This document shows, piece by piece, positions 19,656 to 29,758 of a stretch of DNA of 64,000 nt. Position numbers and translations under genes: made by a program. Each line of letters opens with the position of its first letter. Positions within the stretch are counted from its first letter, which is position 1. Source of the stretch: Furcasterigmium furcatum (Eukaryota > Ascomycota > Sordariomycetes > Glomerellales > Plectosphaerellaceae); the NCBI GenBank assembly GCA_001599815.1, contig BCIA01000004.1, forward strand, positions 3,684,082 through 3,748,081, in the 5' to 3' direction. The notes beneath the pieces were generated by a model. It saw only the letters and a list, made by a program, of their open reading frames with translations. It was not told the origin of the DNA and made no database searches.

Positions 19656-22631
19656 CTACATCAGAACGCAATCCTTGGAGCTGCCTTGCACCGGACGGCC
19701 GGGTTGCATGGGCGGCACTCCCCCCATGGGCCTCGTCGCACCACGCCCGCCCGATCCCGGCCACTGCGAGCTGCTACCCTGCCCCGCGGGGCGAGTTGGC
19801 GTTCCTGTCACGCCCTCTGTCTGTCCCTGCGGGGGCTCTGACTGCGCCTGCGCCTGCGTGCTCGCCGGATGACTCGGGTGTCCCGGGGGCGGGTTGTACG
19901 GCGTCGAGCTTTGCGCCTGCTCATAAGTCGGTGGTGCATCGTCCACGCCGTCATCCGCCGCCCTCGTCACGCCGGGCCTACGGGGCGGGATCACGGGCGG
20001 CACCAGCGGCCGGACCTGCTGCGTAACCGACTGCCCGCTTGCCCTTCGCCCCGTTGTGGTGTTGGGCGAGAGGCCTGGATTGCTCGAGGAGTTTCTAGGG
20101 CCGACGAGCGAGTTGGGGTTTTGACCAGCCGGGCCCCCTTGGTAGTTGCCGTTCCGGCCAACCGGCGAGCCGCGGCCTTGCCCAGCTTGATAGCTACCGT
20201 TGCGCCCGTACGCCCCGCCGGCTTGTCCTCCTCGGCCCTGGAAGCTGCCGCTGCGTCCATTCGGGGTGCGTCCAGCCTGAGTAGCAGTGCTCTGCTGGGC
20301 CTGCTGCTCGATGAACTGTTCGCTCAGCTCTCTCTCTCGCTTTCGCCGAGCTTCTTCCGTGCGATGACGCTCGTCCTCTTCTTCCTGCATCTGCATCGCC
20401 AATGCTAGGTCGTGGTCTTCTTGCACCCGGTCCGCCTCCGACGGTGCGCCTTGCGACAAGTTCCGCTGGTGGCCTGACGCAGCGCCCGCTTGTGATGAGC
20501 TCGGTCCTGTCTCAAACCATTCTGGTTCTTTGGAACCTCGCTTCTGATCTTCGGGGCCGCCGACGAGCCGGAAATCTCCCGATAGATAGTCTGTATGCAG
20601 GCCGTTGATGTCCGTGAGCGACTCCCAGACGACCTCGGCGTGAGAGGCGTATCCGGCATCCGTGACCAAGGCGAGCAGCTGCTGAGTCTGAGGGTGCCGG
20701 TACAGCGTGGAGAAATGGTCGTTTCGGAACAGAATGGCAACCAGCCCGGGCCTCATTGCCTTGGTGATGACCTCAAGACCCCATGGCGTGAGCTGGGTGG
20801 CCGACGTCTCGAGGAACGACCGGATTGTGATGATGTCCTGGTACAGCTGCTGTTCCTCCTCGGTCAGCCCCTGGCCATCGGGCTGGCTGAGCTTATGCTC
20901 CAGCTCTTCCTCGCGGAAGAGGACGTTCTGGGCATTGTCATACGAGGTCGCCTGTCGTTCAAACGCATCGTACGCCGGGTCGTCTTTCGTCGGTAACCAT
21001 CCGTGAATTAGGGGGATTGAGAAGGCCTGATAGAGCTCCATTTCGACGGTATCCTCGAAGGTACCCGGTATCAACTCGCCTCGTTCCGTCGGGTGAAGAT
21101 GCGTCAGAGATGTCCTCTTAAATGCCTCGACAACTTGGTTATTCGGAATGAAGCGAGGATTGACGTTCATCCCCGTGTGCAGACCCTTCATGAAGTCATA
21201 AAGCTCGCCAACGTCCGGAAGCGCCCCGTCCTCGCTCGTCCGCCTCGGTGACATGAGCTCGTCGAAGACGGCGTCCAGCAGCAGGCCCAGACTAATCTGC
21301 TCGCGGGACTTGAGCACCTGCACCAGCGCGGTGTCGGTCATCTCGGCAGGGGTGGTCAATGTCAACGCATTGACAAGGGCCACGAGTGGGCAGGGGCCGT
21401 TCTCGTTCTGTACTAATATGGGCGAGATTCTTGGGTTGCTTGCTGCTTTGTGGTCGTGCCAGCGGATTTTCTTGATCTGGTACGTTTCTGATTTGCTGTC
21501 CACTGGCCGGGGCGAGTATCGCGGCCGCGGCGGCAAGACGGGCGCCGGACCGGTATCATCCCCGTCAAGGTCAACCAGTAGCTCTGGCACCTTGCCCGCG
21601 CCGGCAATGGCAGACGATTCGGGTGCCTTTCCTGACCCGGTGGTGCCAGCCATAGCAGGAGGTGGTGCAGACGCCGGATCGATCAGACTCCAATCGTCCA
21701 AAGGGGCCTCGCCACTTGGCAGCTGGCCCGGGACGGGAAGCGTAGCCTTATTCTTCCCCTTATCCTGGACAAGCCCATCGTCCCACGGGTTGTGGTCCTG
21801 GCTGGTATCTCTCTCGATGCCTGTCGCAATGTGTGCCTCCCCGCCAGGCTTAGTCTGGTTCTCGGGGAGCTCGTCCCAAGCTGGGGAGGCTCGGCCTGAA
21901 GAGACGGACAGCCGAGCTGGTGAGGCGGTCCGGTTCGACAGCTGCAGAGCGGGCTCCGTCTGCCACGGGTCGCCCTCCGGCTCTGGGCCCATGTCCGAGG
22001 GAAAGGGCGGCGGCGGCGGTACAGCGGATGGGCCGGTCCTCTGGTCTCGAATCGGTTCTGGTTGCCAGGGGTTATTGTTTCCCTCGCCCAAGCTCATATC
22101 GCCGAATGCCTGGGTGGGCGGCGCGGCCTGTTGCACAGCGTGGGTGTTTGCATTCAGTGAAGCACTCCGGGAGCTGCTCTGAGACAGCCCCCTCCGCTTG
22201 AAGGGGTTGGTTTCCGTGCTAATTGGGGAGGTATTCATGTCGGGTCGCAGGGTGTCCGAAGCGCCTGTCAGGTTCGCGGTCTGCAGAGGAGCTGGCGGCG
22301 GTGCTGAATGGAAGGGGTAAGGAGGGCTGGCATCTTTCCAGGCGTTCTCGTCCTGAGCGTATTGCGGCGGGTTCGAGCTGATTGTGGTTGGCGGGTTGGC
22401 GTAGTTTCCACCACCCGGTCGAAGAGCATCGGGCACATCGAGATGTTGTTGACTATGTTGTTGTTGTTGGCCGTCAACGGGCCTTTGTGGCGGAGCCTCG
22501 TCCCACGGAGAGCGCGGCATCGCGTTCGGGTCGGTCGTTGACCATGGATCTTGCGTCGTCGTGCCTTGCAGTCGAGGAGGTTCGGTGGCCAAAGGGCTGG
22601 CATTTTCGGGGAGAGGCTTTCGGGTGACCAT
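19656..22631 (-). CDS. MINDY-family deubiquitinase with CaaX terminus
   Basis: A single exon encodes 991 residues. A Pro/Ser/Gln-rich disordered region fills the first 380 residues. The MINDY (DUF544) catalytic domain follows, from about 384: the oxyanion Gln and nucleophile Cys414 lie in LVQNENGPCPLVALVNA, and the catalytic His is in FRNDHFSTLYRH further on. Family members (human MINDY-1/2, yeast Miy1) are cysteine proteases that trim Lys48-linked ubiquitin chains. After the domain come Glu/Arg-rich helical sequence (about 770-800) that may bind ubiquitin, then Gly/Asn/Pro-rich disorder. The protein ends in CysValLeuMet, a CaaX-type prenylation signal, so membrane attachment is likely. I start at the ATG at 22631; the open frame upstream has only a TTG. 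Longer than animal relatives mainly through the disordered arms. Confidence 0.93.
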   Translation of the reverse strand: MVTRKPLPENASPLATEPPRLQGTTTQDPWSTTDPNAMPRSPWDEAPPQRPVDGQQQQHSQQHLDVPDALRPGGGNYANPPTTISSNPPQYAQDENAWKDASPPYPFHSAPPPAPLQTANLTGASDTLRPDMNTSPISTETNPFKRRGLSQSSSRSASLNANTHAVQQAAPPTQAFGDMSLGEGNNNPWQPEPIRDQRTGPSAVPPPPPFPSDMGPEPEGDPWQTEPALQLSNRTASPARLSVSSGRASPAWDELPENQTKPGGEAHIATGIERDTSQDHNPWDDGLVQDKGKNKATLPVPGQLPSGEAPLDDWSLIDPASAPPPAMAGTTGSGKAPESSAIAGAGKVPELLVDLDGDDTGPAPVLPPRPRYSPRPVDSKSETYQIKKIRWHDHKAASNPRISPILVQNENGPCPLVALVNALTLTTPAEMTDTALVQVLKSREQISLGLLLDAVFDELMSPRRTSEDGALPDVGELYDFMKGLHTGMNVNPRFIPNNQVVEAFKRTSLTHLHPTERGELIPGTFEDTVEMELYQAFSIPLIHGWLPTKDDPAYDAFERQATSYDNAQNVLFREEELEHKLSQPDGQGLTEEEQQLYQDIITIRSFLETSATQLTPWGLEVITKAMRPGLVAILFRNDHFSTLYRHPQTQQLLALVTDAGYASHAEVVWESLTDINGLHTDYLSGDFRLVGGPEDQKRGSKEPEWFETGPSSSQAGAASGHQRNLSQGAPSEADRVQEDHDLALAMQMQEEEDERHRTEEARRKRERELSEQFIEQQAQQSTATQAGRTPNGRSGSFQGRGGQAGGAYGRNGSYQAGQGRGSPVGRNGNYQGGPAGQNPNSLVGPRNSSSNPGLSPNTTTGRRASGQSVTQQVRPLVPPVIPPRRPGVTRAADDGVDDAPPTYEQAQSSTPYNPPPGHPSHPASTQAQAQSEPPQGQTEGVTGTPTRPAGQGSSSQWPGSGGRGATRPMGGVPPMQPGRPVQGSSKDCVLM

Positions 22632-23418
22632 TGCACCAGGATATCTCTCGAGCAAGATCGGGAGGGAGGAAGTGGAACGTGAGTCGATTGTCGGGTCGAA
22701 TAAGCGATGATGTAGTCTAGATTGGAGGAGTTACAAGCATGTGTTCAAGGACAGGTCGGGCGCCCTGCAGGGGCATGAGAGGATCTAAGTTGGCAGTGCG
22801 CCATGTGAGGGAGGCGAGGAGGCGAGGAGGCGATGCGAGGTGTAGCGTGGAAGCAATGCCAAAGATAACTTGCTGCTAACTCGAGGCTCGGACGGGAGAT
22901 CATGTGTGGCGGGAGGTTCCTTGGTCTGAGGACGGGAAGCAGCTCGAGGCAGGTACCTTCCTTCATTCATGGTGGGGTCATTTTGGGGGATGACGATTGT
23001 CGCCAGCCTCCCGCCAGCCACTAACCACCCTGGACGTTGCGCCAGCCAGGAGGCCGTCCGGGGCCACGCCTTCCCCGCCGCGCTCCATCCAGGCAACAGA
23101 ATAAGCTATGTTATGTAAGCTTCCCTTCCATCAGACGGGACCTGAGTGCGGAATCCGATGCGTATCTGTCGCTTTGACCCAGGAAGGTAAGGTAAGAGTC
23201 GTAAACGGTTGCGCGTCCAGGACCAAAACGAGCAAACACGCGCGCTCCAAACACCGTCACTTTTGCCGCGAAACCCGTTTCGGTTCGTATCATGGCTGAG
23301 TCCGCGCTACTTTGTACGGGCGAAGCAAGCAATCGATTGTTAGGGATCAATATCTCATCACCCGCCGCCTGCAATCATGAGCCTACGTCTCCCAGCGAAA
23401 AACCGTCGTCGACCAAGT
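22632..23418. other. Intergenic region
   Basis: The 5' region of the MINDY gene and the 3' flank of the FAD oxidase gene lie here. Overlapping short frames on both strands show no coding signal. Confidence 0.5.
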
Positions 23419-25060
23419 CTACTCGCGGACCAGAGGATGGTGATAGCGGAAGACATTCTCAGGATCCCACTCGGCCTTCAGCTTCAGCAGACGAGGCAGC
23501 TTGTGCTCCCCGTACACTTCCTCCAGGGCCTCGTTCCCGACGGCATAGTTCACGTAGACGGACAGTCCCGGATAGCCACTGGTCCGCTTGTGGTCCTGAC
23601 GCAGTTCCTCGCCCAGAGCCTTTGCCGCAGCCTCGGCGCGAGGGTCGGGCTCTGTCCAGGACATCTGTATCATGCTGGAGAGGGGTTCACGTTGTCAGAA
23701 TGGAGAGCCTGAAGGATGGATATGAGCAGTGAGTGCTTACAGGTTGCAGGTCGCATCGCGCCAGGGGTACGCAGTAGCCTCGTCGGGGACTTGCAGGATG
23801 GCATTGTTGGGGAGGAACTCGATAACGAATGCAGATCCGCGAGCCGAGGGGAACTCGTCGTAGAACCGGGTCAGCTTGTCGAAAGTCGACTCGAAAGTCG
23901 GCACGTCCGTCTTGCGGAGATTGATGCCGTATATCACGCGGCTCAGATCACTGCCGCGGATGCCCGCGTCGCCCCCGATCACCTCAGTCCATCTGATGGT
24001 ACGAGAACTGGCAACGATGGTCTTGAGAGCGAGGAGCGGCGCGACCACAGCGCCGCCTTCCTCCTCCGAGCCGTGCCAGACCCAGTTGGCGGCGATGACG
24101 GGCTTCGCGATGTCAGTGATCAGTCGGGATGATATTGGAGGGGAATCCAAACATACCTGACCCGCGTCGGGGTTCCATACGACATAGGCGATGATGCCCA
24201 GCTTGGCTGGCTGGTCCCTGGTCAATGTTTCCAAGATGTCCAGCATCGCCTTTCCTTGGTCCATGGGAAGGACGACATCGACGCTGAGAACCTCTCCATG
24301 GTTGATGGCCTCCTGCATCTTGTAAGTCGCGGAGACGATGACGCCAAAGTTTGCGCCGGCGCCTCGGATGGCCCAGAACAAGTCGGGATTCTGCGATTCA
24401 GAGGCCTCGACAACTCGGCCGTCGTGCAGAACAACACGCGCCGAGGTGAGGCTGTCGAGGACGAGACCGTATACGCCGGACCAGCGATTCACTCCGGCGC
24501 CGATGGTCACGCCGACGAGAGAGAGGGTGGTGTGCGATGCCACCGCTGAGCCCATGTTAGTGAGAACCCGTCAAGGCGAATCGTGCCACTCACGAATCTG
24601 GTACCCGGCCCTGTCCACCTCCTTGATGATATCCTCCGTGGTGGCGCCTGGGCCGACGGTGAGGGTAGAGCCAGAGGTCTGGATGCCGTTCAGGCGGCTG
24701 AGGTCGATAGCCAAGCCCCCTTGCAGGCGGTTCATGGTCATGCCATATCCGTGACGGGTGGCAGTAGCAAGGAAGCCGACTTTCAGAGCACGTGCGAGCT
24801 TCACCTAATAGATCATGACGTGTCAGCAAAGGCTGAGTCCTCGACACGGCAGTCCATACAGCTGCAGTCACATCTTGTTCGTTGCCGACGGTGACACTGG
24901 CGGAGTACGAAGGTGCCTTGTAAGCATTCCAACGCTGAGTAGCCTCATCGAAGCTTGAGTCTCCGGGAAAGCTGATGGTCGTTCCGCTAGAGAACTCGAG
25001 GCCCGCGGTTTCGATGGCCGAGTCGACCGTCTTCTTGGTGATAGTCGCAACTGATCCCAT
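23419..25060 (-). CDS. FAD-linked oxidase (berberine-bridge-enzyme type)
   Basis: Exons 25060-24860, 24804-24594, 24545-24157, 24102-23741 and 23674-23419 give 472 residues. The FAD_binding_4 fold is recognisable: the PP-loop with a candidate flavin-attaching His85 (RHGYG), VGPGATTEDI, GVTIGAGVNRWSGVYGL, and NPDLFWAIRGAGANFGV. The C-terminal BBE motif YVNYAVGNEALEEVYG...LKAEWDPENVFRYHHP is complete. The Cys that forms the second flavin bond in bicovalent members is not seen in the aligned position, where SHTTLSLVG stands, so a single His bond is more likely. There is no signal peptide, suggesting an intracellular oxidase. Intron 3 (24103-24156) is 54 nt and stop-free, so it is easily mistaken for coding, but removing it restores the family pattern NPDAGQPVIAANWVW. 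Substrate is unknown; no biosynthetic cluster surrounds it. Confidence 0.9.
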
Positions 25061-26036
25061 GTTGATATCTTGATGAGCGCTTGGTGCCAGAGTCCGTGTC
25101 TGAGTCTCAGGAGGCAAGGTGAAGACCACCTGTATTTATAGTATTCAGAAGTCTACTTGTAGATACACGCATTCTACACCTGGTTTGCCCTCACAAAGGC
25201 ACCATCCCGATGCTGCTTACTCGCCAAATACACGTATCCATGAGGTGTCCAGACTCTGTTGATGCGCAAAAAGGCACCATCCCGATATTCTCGTCGTACA
25301 GTCCGCTTATGCATGACGTTTCCCAACTTGGTTACGGCAGATGAAGGCGTCGTTGCCAAGTTGGTGTCCATATACGAGGCGGCCAATGATCTTGAAGTTG
25401 AAGGCCCGAGGATCCCCCAAGATACTCCAAGGCTGTCTGATCACGATAATACGCCGTAGCCCAGAGTCCAGCAGAAGTCGCAGTTTCGATACCAAGTAGT
25501 CACCCTCAGTCAGCATCTCGCAGAAAAAGCAGGACTTGGATGCGATGAAAAGCCACCCTGAGAAAGTGACCAGTTCGCGAGAGTATGGCCAGCTGATAGC
25601 CAGACGAAGGTGCACTGCGATCCCGGCCCAGAGAACCTGAACTCTCAGTCAGCATTCTGCATCACGACGGCAAGCGAAGGCTGAAAGGCTGGATCAGGCG
25701 AACCGACCCTGAGAGCCCTTCTGGAGGCCCGGCAGATTGGTTCAAGAGCAAGGGAACCATCCACCGTGGTGGAAGACTCGATGGCCAACACGCAACCGGC
25801 CGCCTCAAACTCGGCCACGCATGTCCAACGCCGTCCCTGCAGCCCTCCTCGGATGGTTGGACGTGAACACATCGTGTTGGATTATGTGAAATATGACTAT
25901 GCTCCCCCCAACGCCAGGCAAAGTCAAGAAGGAATCTACTATAGAACAGGGCGCCTCCTCCGCCGGGGATGCTCGCTCGACGCCGCACGTGCGCACACGT
26001 ACGGGATGCATTACCATGCCCCTCCCCTCCCCGGCC
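25061..26036. other. Intergenic region with degenerate tandem repeats
   Basis: This 976-bp stretch holds the FAD oxidase promoter and the 3' flank of the J-protein gene. Its left half contains degenerate 75-bp repeats, described separately. A minus-strand open frame (25307-25615, about 100 codons) crosses the repeats, but it has no family resemblance and is cut by a stop before the next repeats. Confidence 0.5.
25160..25420 (-). repeat. Degenerate 75-bp tandem repeats, possible gene relic
   Basis: Three related units recur at a spacing of about 75 bp. The two right-to-left neighbours share an exact 17-bp core (aaaggcaccatcccgat at 25195 and 25270), and a diverged third copy starts near 25344. 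On the minus strand the units read as related peptides (GNDAFICRNQV, RDGAFLRINRV, RDGAFVRANQV), interrupted by stop codons. This looks like a decayed repeat-protein fragment, but I recognise no family. Confidence 0.5.
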
Positions 26037-27142
26037 TCACGTGGGCACCCCGAGCTTCTGCAGCCGCCGACACGAGTTCTTCTGGTACTCGCTCGCGGTG
26101 CGCATCTTGTCCTGGTCCTGGAACAGCCACCCGCTGGCCTCCTCGTACAGCCGCTGCTGGTGCGCCATCTCGCGATGGCACTGGTTGCGCATCTTGCGGA
26201 CGAAGTCGTCCTCGGCCACCCTGTCGAGCTTGCCGAGCTGCTGGTCCGTGTACGACTGGATGTCGTTCGGGTTGACAAAGTAGGGCACCTTGAGCCTGGG
26301 CATGTGCCGCTCGAGGACGAGGGGCGGCTCGGCCGTGTCGAAGGCCATCTTAGGCGTGGGGATACTTGAGCCCCCGCCGGAAAAGAGCGAGCTGAGAAGG
26401 GGGAAGATGAAGAGAAGCAGGATGGGGAGCAGGCTGACGAGCGTGGAGAGGCCGCCGCTGGGGTCTTCCCCCTGCTGGCCTTGGGTCCGGGGCCTCCTGC
26501 GCGGCCGCGCGCCCCCGAACTGGTGCACGTTGAAGCCCTGGCCGCCGCCAAAGTTGAAAACGAACTGGGGACCCGTGTCGAAGCCTGCGTACGCCAATGG
26601 TTAGCACTCGCCTCGCGTGTCGTTCCGGAAAAGTGAATCATACCTCCGAACGGTCCGCCAAAACCACCACCACCTCCCCCGAAGAATCTCTGGAACATCT
26701 CCTCGGGCGTCATCTCCTGTTCCCAGCCGCCGCCCGCCGCCGCACCAGCGGGTCTCCGTTGCGCGAACCCGCTGAACGGGTTCTGAGCCTGCGCCTGGCC
26801 GAACCGCGAGTCAGGATCGGTACCGAAGCGGTCGAACTTTTCCCTCTTCTCCTTGTCGCCGAGCACGCCGAACGCGCGGCTGACCATCTTGAATGCCTCA
26901 TCGGCATGCTCGTGGCCGTTCTTGTCGGGGTGGGTCAGGAGGGACTGCTTGCGATACGCCTTCTTGACCTCGGCCTCGGTGCATGTCTTCTTCACTTCTT
27001 CGAGGCCCAGGATCTCGTAAAAGGCGGTCGGAGAGCACCTGCGGATCCGGATGACGGCGGCTTTCTGTTCAACGGTGTACGAGCGGCCCTGATTGCCTTG
27101 GTTGTGCCCGCTGGCATCGTTGCCTGAGGCGGCTGCGCTCAT
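26037..27142 (-). CDS. ER-membrane J-protein (DNAJB12/HLJ1-like)
   Basis: Exons 27142-26644 and 26584-26037 encode 348 residues. The J domain spans about residues 40-105 with the HisProAsp motif at 71-73, required to stimulate Hsp70 ATPase. A Gly/Phe-rich stretch follows (about 140-190), then one hydrophobic segment (215-234) that should anchor the protein in the ER membrane. The C-terminal region containing VPYFVNPNDI matches the DUF1977 domain of DNAJB12/DNAJB14. These co-chaperones help Hsp70 deliver misfolded membrane proteins for ER-associated degradation. The 59-nt intron restores the Gly-rich frame. The start ATG at 27142 precedes a disordered tail of about 20 residues. Confidence 0.93.
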
Positions 27143-28101
27143 GGCGTTGGAGTTTTCGGCGGGACGACCAGGTGGTAGGAGGGATGCCGATGCAGAAAGC
27201 TGTGTGTGTTAGACGATAGCCAGGCGTATTTGGGCGTATCGTTGTGATGCGAAAAGTTGGAGGGGGATGCCGCGGGGGAGAATCTGGCTTCTTCTCGCTC
27301 GTGGGTTGGGCGGCCTTGCCGATGCTGTCGATGCAAGATTCGCAATGCAGAAACGTCGTAAATTTCGTGGTCCGATGCGGACTCGCTCGCTATGCCGCTC
27401 GATTGCAGCGCGGGTCGCTACAATGCTCCTGAGGCAACGTCGTGATAATGATGTGGTGGTGAACCCGAAATGGAACAATGGGGAGCCGTCGAATGGCGGC
27501 GAACGATGTTGGCCCCAGACCCTGGACTTCCCAGCGGACCGGGGCCGCCCACTTTATCCTGTCCAGTCCAGTCGTTTGGGGCTTCTTGTGCTTAGTCATC
27601 CGGGATGTAAGTCGTGAATCGAGATGCCTTCACTCGTGCTTTTCTGTCTTCGAGTTGATATGAATGGTCTAGAAGCCGGGGTTACTGTACAGAAAAATAT
27701 ATTTCAGAGGAGGTTAGTCTCTCAGGCAAATTGCCATATTATTTGTAATTGCCTTGTAACATTGCAGACAGTCGTTGCACTCGAGGCATTGGGTGTGGAT
27801 GGCAATACAAGACTGAGGTGAGCATCCGGGTCGTTTGGCGATAAAATGCCTGCAATTAGGACTTTCAGAGCCAGCTAGAGCCCCGAGTCTCCTACCATTA
27901 CTCGTGCTTCAATCCCTCCGTTCCCGGGGACTGAGTTCTTGAATCGCGAACCAGAGCACGTGACCTCGTGTCAATTGGAGATCGGGTGGTGCCAGTCGCC
28001 CCGCCAGTGACGTTGGCGATCTTTTTCGCGCCGCCGAATCCATGTCACCACGCAACTCGATCTCTCCTCGAGAAACATCCCACCCCCCAGACCTCACAAC
28101 C
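27143..28101. promoter_or_regulatory. Divergent intergenic region
   Basis: This 959-bp stretch separates the J-protein gene (minus) and the AIM19-like gene (plus) and should contain both promoters. The centre (27,650-27,850) is more AT-rich. No gene seen. Confidence 0.45.
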
Positions 28102-28598
28102 ATGGCGTCTGACACCCCAGCGCCGTCCACAGGGGACGGCGCGCCCAGAACAACTCTGGGCGAGAAACTCACCAGCTGGGGAAGTGCGTCCACCCTCTAA
28201 GACCGTCGCTCTCCCTGTTCCGCTCGCTGACCTCCCGATCACCAGCACACTGCATGCCCCCGGCCATCCACGGCATCCTCATCGCCGCCCTCCACGGCAA
28301 GCCACTCCAGATCCTCCCCATGGTCTTCGCCCCCGCCCTCCTCTTCAGCTCCTACGTCTCCCTCGCCGGCTTCCCCACCGACTCGGCCGGCATGACCTGC
28401 GCCTGGTCCGGCCTCTACGCCCTCCTCGCCCTGCGCCGCAAGCAGAAGCTCTCTAGCAAATTCAGCCCCCGCGGCATCGTCCGCGCCAGTGCCATATCCC
28501 TCGGCGTCGCGAATTCAATCGCCGGCGGCTACGCCTACGCAACAGGCGACCGAAAGCGTGACGAGGCGGAGCGCAAGGCGAGGAATCGCTGGCAGTAA
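28102..28598 (+). CDS. Small membrane protein, AIM19-like
   Basis: Exons 28102-28183 and 28246-28598 encode 144 residues. After a polar N-terminus of about 28 residues come four hydrophobic segments around HGILIAALHG, MVFAPALLFSSYVSLAG, CAWSGLYALLAL and ISLGVANSIAGGYAY, then a charged tail (RKRDEAERKARNR). Size, segment order and the Trp-Ser-X-Leu-Tyr element fit the altered-inheritance-of-mitochondria 19 family, small mitochondrial membrane proteins of unclear role. The assignment rests on pattern memory, so I am only moderately sure; a real gene is well supported by the in-frame 62-nt intron. It is convergent with the GFA gene, only 162 bp away. Confidence 0.7.
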
Positions 28599-28760
28599 CG
28601 GAGACGCGGGCGCCGCCCATACACATTAATCTACGAAGCACATGAACCGGAAATGGTGTAAATCACTGTACAATACTGTCCAAGAGTAGCAAAAGAGGGG
28701 AAAAACACACCCGGGTCGCCGGCCGCCAGCCCAGCACGGCTCGCTACGACCCGTGACTTT

Positions 28761-29327
28761 CTAGCCACTGTCCTGTTCGCATCGCCGCCCCTTGAACAAT
28801 AGCGGTATCTCGTCCGTGACGCCCTTGATCTCGTTCTCGCACCACTCTGCGGTCCCCTTGCCGCTGCACAGTGCCCTCCCGAAGCCTTCTTTGGGAACAT
28901 CAGTCCCGTCCGCCCCGTCGCCGAAGAGGTACAAAGCGTCAACGCTGCCGATGAGGAAGGTGATGCGCTCATGCGAGAGGGAGCGCCAGAACAGGACCGA
29001 GCCGCAGTCCCCGCAGAAGCCGCGGTGCGCACCGGCCGAGGCGGAGTATGTCTTAATCGCGGGAGGGAAATCAGTGGCGGCGCGTTCGGCGCCGTCGGTG
29101 GATGTCCCGGTCGAGGCTGAAGGGAGCCATGTGACTGCCGTCAGGGGTGCCTGAAACGAGGCCATGAAGAGCGAGCCGGTCTGCTTGCGGCATTGGGTGC
29201 ACTGGCAGATGGCATTGCTGGCCTCGAAATCATGACCTTCGGGGAAGGAGATGCGATAGCGAGCGGCGTTGCAGAGGCAACCCCCCGTGATGGTCTTTGG
29301 GAGAGGGCCGATGGAGTCGTTGGTCAT
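28761..29327 (-). CDS. GFA/CENP-V domain protein
   Basis: A single exon encodes 188 residues. Cysteines occur in the order expected for the glutathione-dependent formaldehyde-activating (GFA) zinc fold: Cys17 and Cys19 (GGCLCNAARY), Cys41, Cys43 and Cys46 (CQCTQCRKQTGS), and Cys105 and Cys108 (GFCGDCGSVLFW). Bacterial Gfa speeds formation of S-hydroxymethylglutathione, but most fungal relatives have no tested activity, so the family name should not be read as a proven function. The start is the ATG at 29327; the open frame upstream has no other ATG. An insert rich in Ser, Thr and Ala lies between the second and third cysteine groups. Confidence 0.9.
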   Translation of the reverse strand: MTNDSIGPLPKTITGGCLCNAARYRISFPEGHDFEASNAICQCTQCRKQTGSLFMASFQAPLTAVTWLPSASTGTSTDGAERAATDFPPAIKTYSASAGAHRGFCGDCGSVLFWRSLSHERITFLIGSVDALYLFGDGADGTDVPKEGFGRALCSGKGTAEWCENEIKGVTDEIPLLFKGRRCEQDSG

Positions 29328-29758
29328 GGTGAACTTGATAGACACTTGATGATATGACCAGGGTTGGAAATGTTGCAATTAGCCTATTGATACAGGTAGA
29401 CTATATGCAGGCTACAAGTCATCATAATTACGTCGTGAGGGGATCGTTGTCAAGGACGCCCTTGTCCAACTTGGCGAGTCCCTGTCGATCCCTGTCGGTG
29501 AGCTCGGTGAGGGGTTGATGTGTCTCAGTTTTTTACTGCAGTCCATGCATAATTTCACCAAACTCAAGCCAATCCTCACGTATTGTTTCCGTATGAGGTA
29601 TCGAAATGGGCTATTTCTTCTACGAGTAGTGGTTGTTCATGAAGTCGAGTCGACCGTAGCTTGCCCAGTCCTTACTGTCAGGGCTCTGCTCTTATTCATT
29701 CACTGTGCAGCAATAGAACACACGGCCAATGATTTGGAAACACCTGACCGTCCCATCT
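29328..29758. other. Intergenic region
   Basis: This stretch lies between the GFA gene start and the 3' end of the beta-glucosidase gene, both on the minus strand. It is AT-richer than the flanks and holds no gene I can see. Confidence 0.5.

Noticed and set aside
15640..25060. Secondary-metabolite cluster (multicopper oxidase, reductase-like enzyme, FAD oxidase)
   Set aside because: No synthase, pathway transcription factor or transporter is present, and a deubiquitinase gene interrupts the set.
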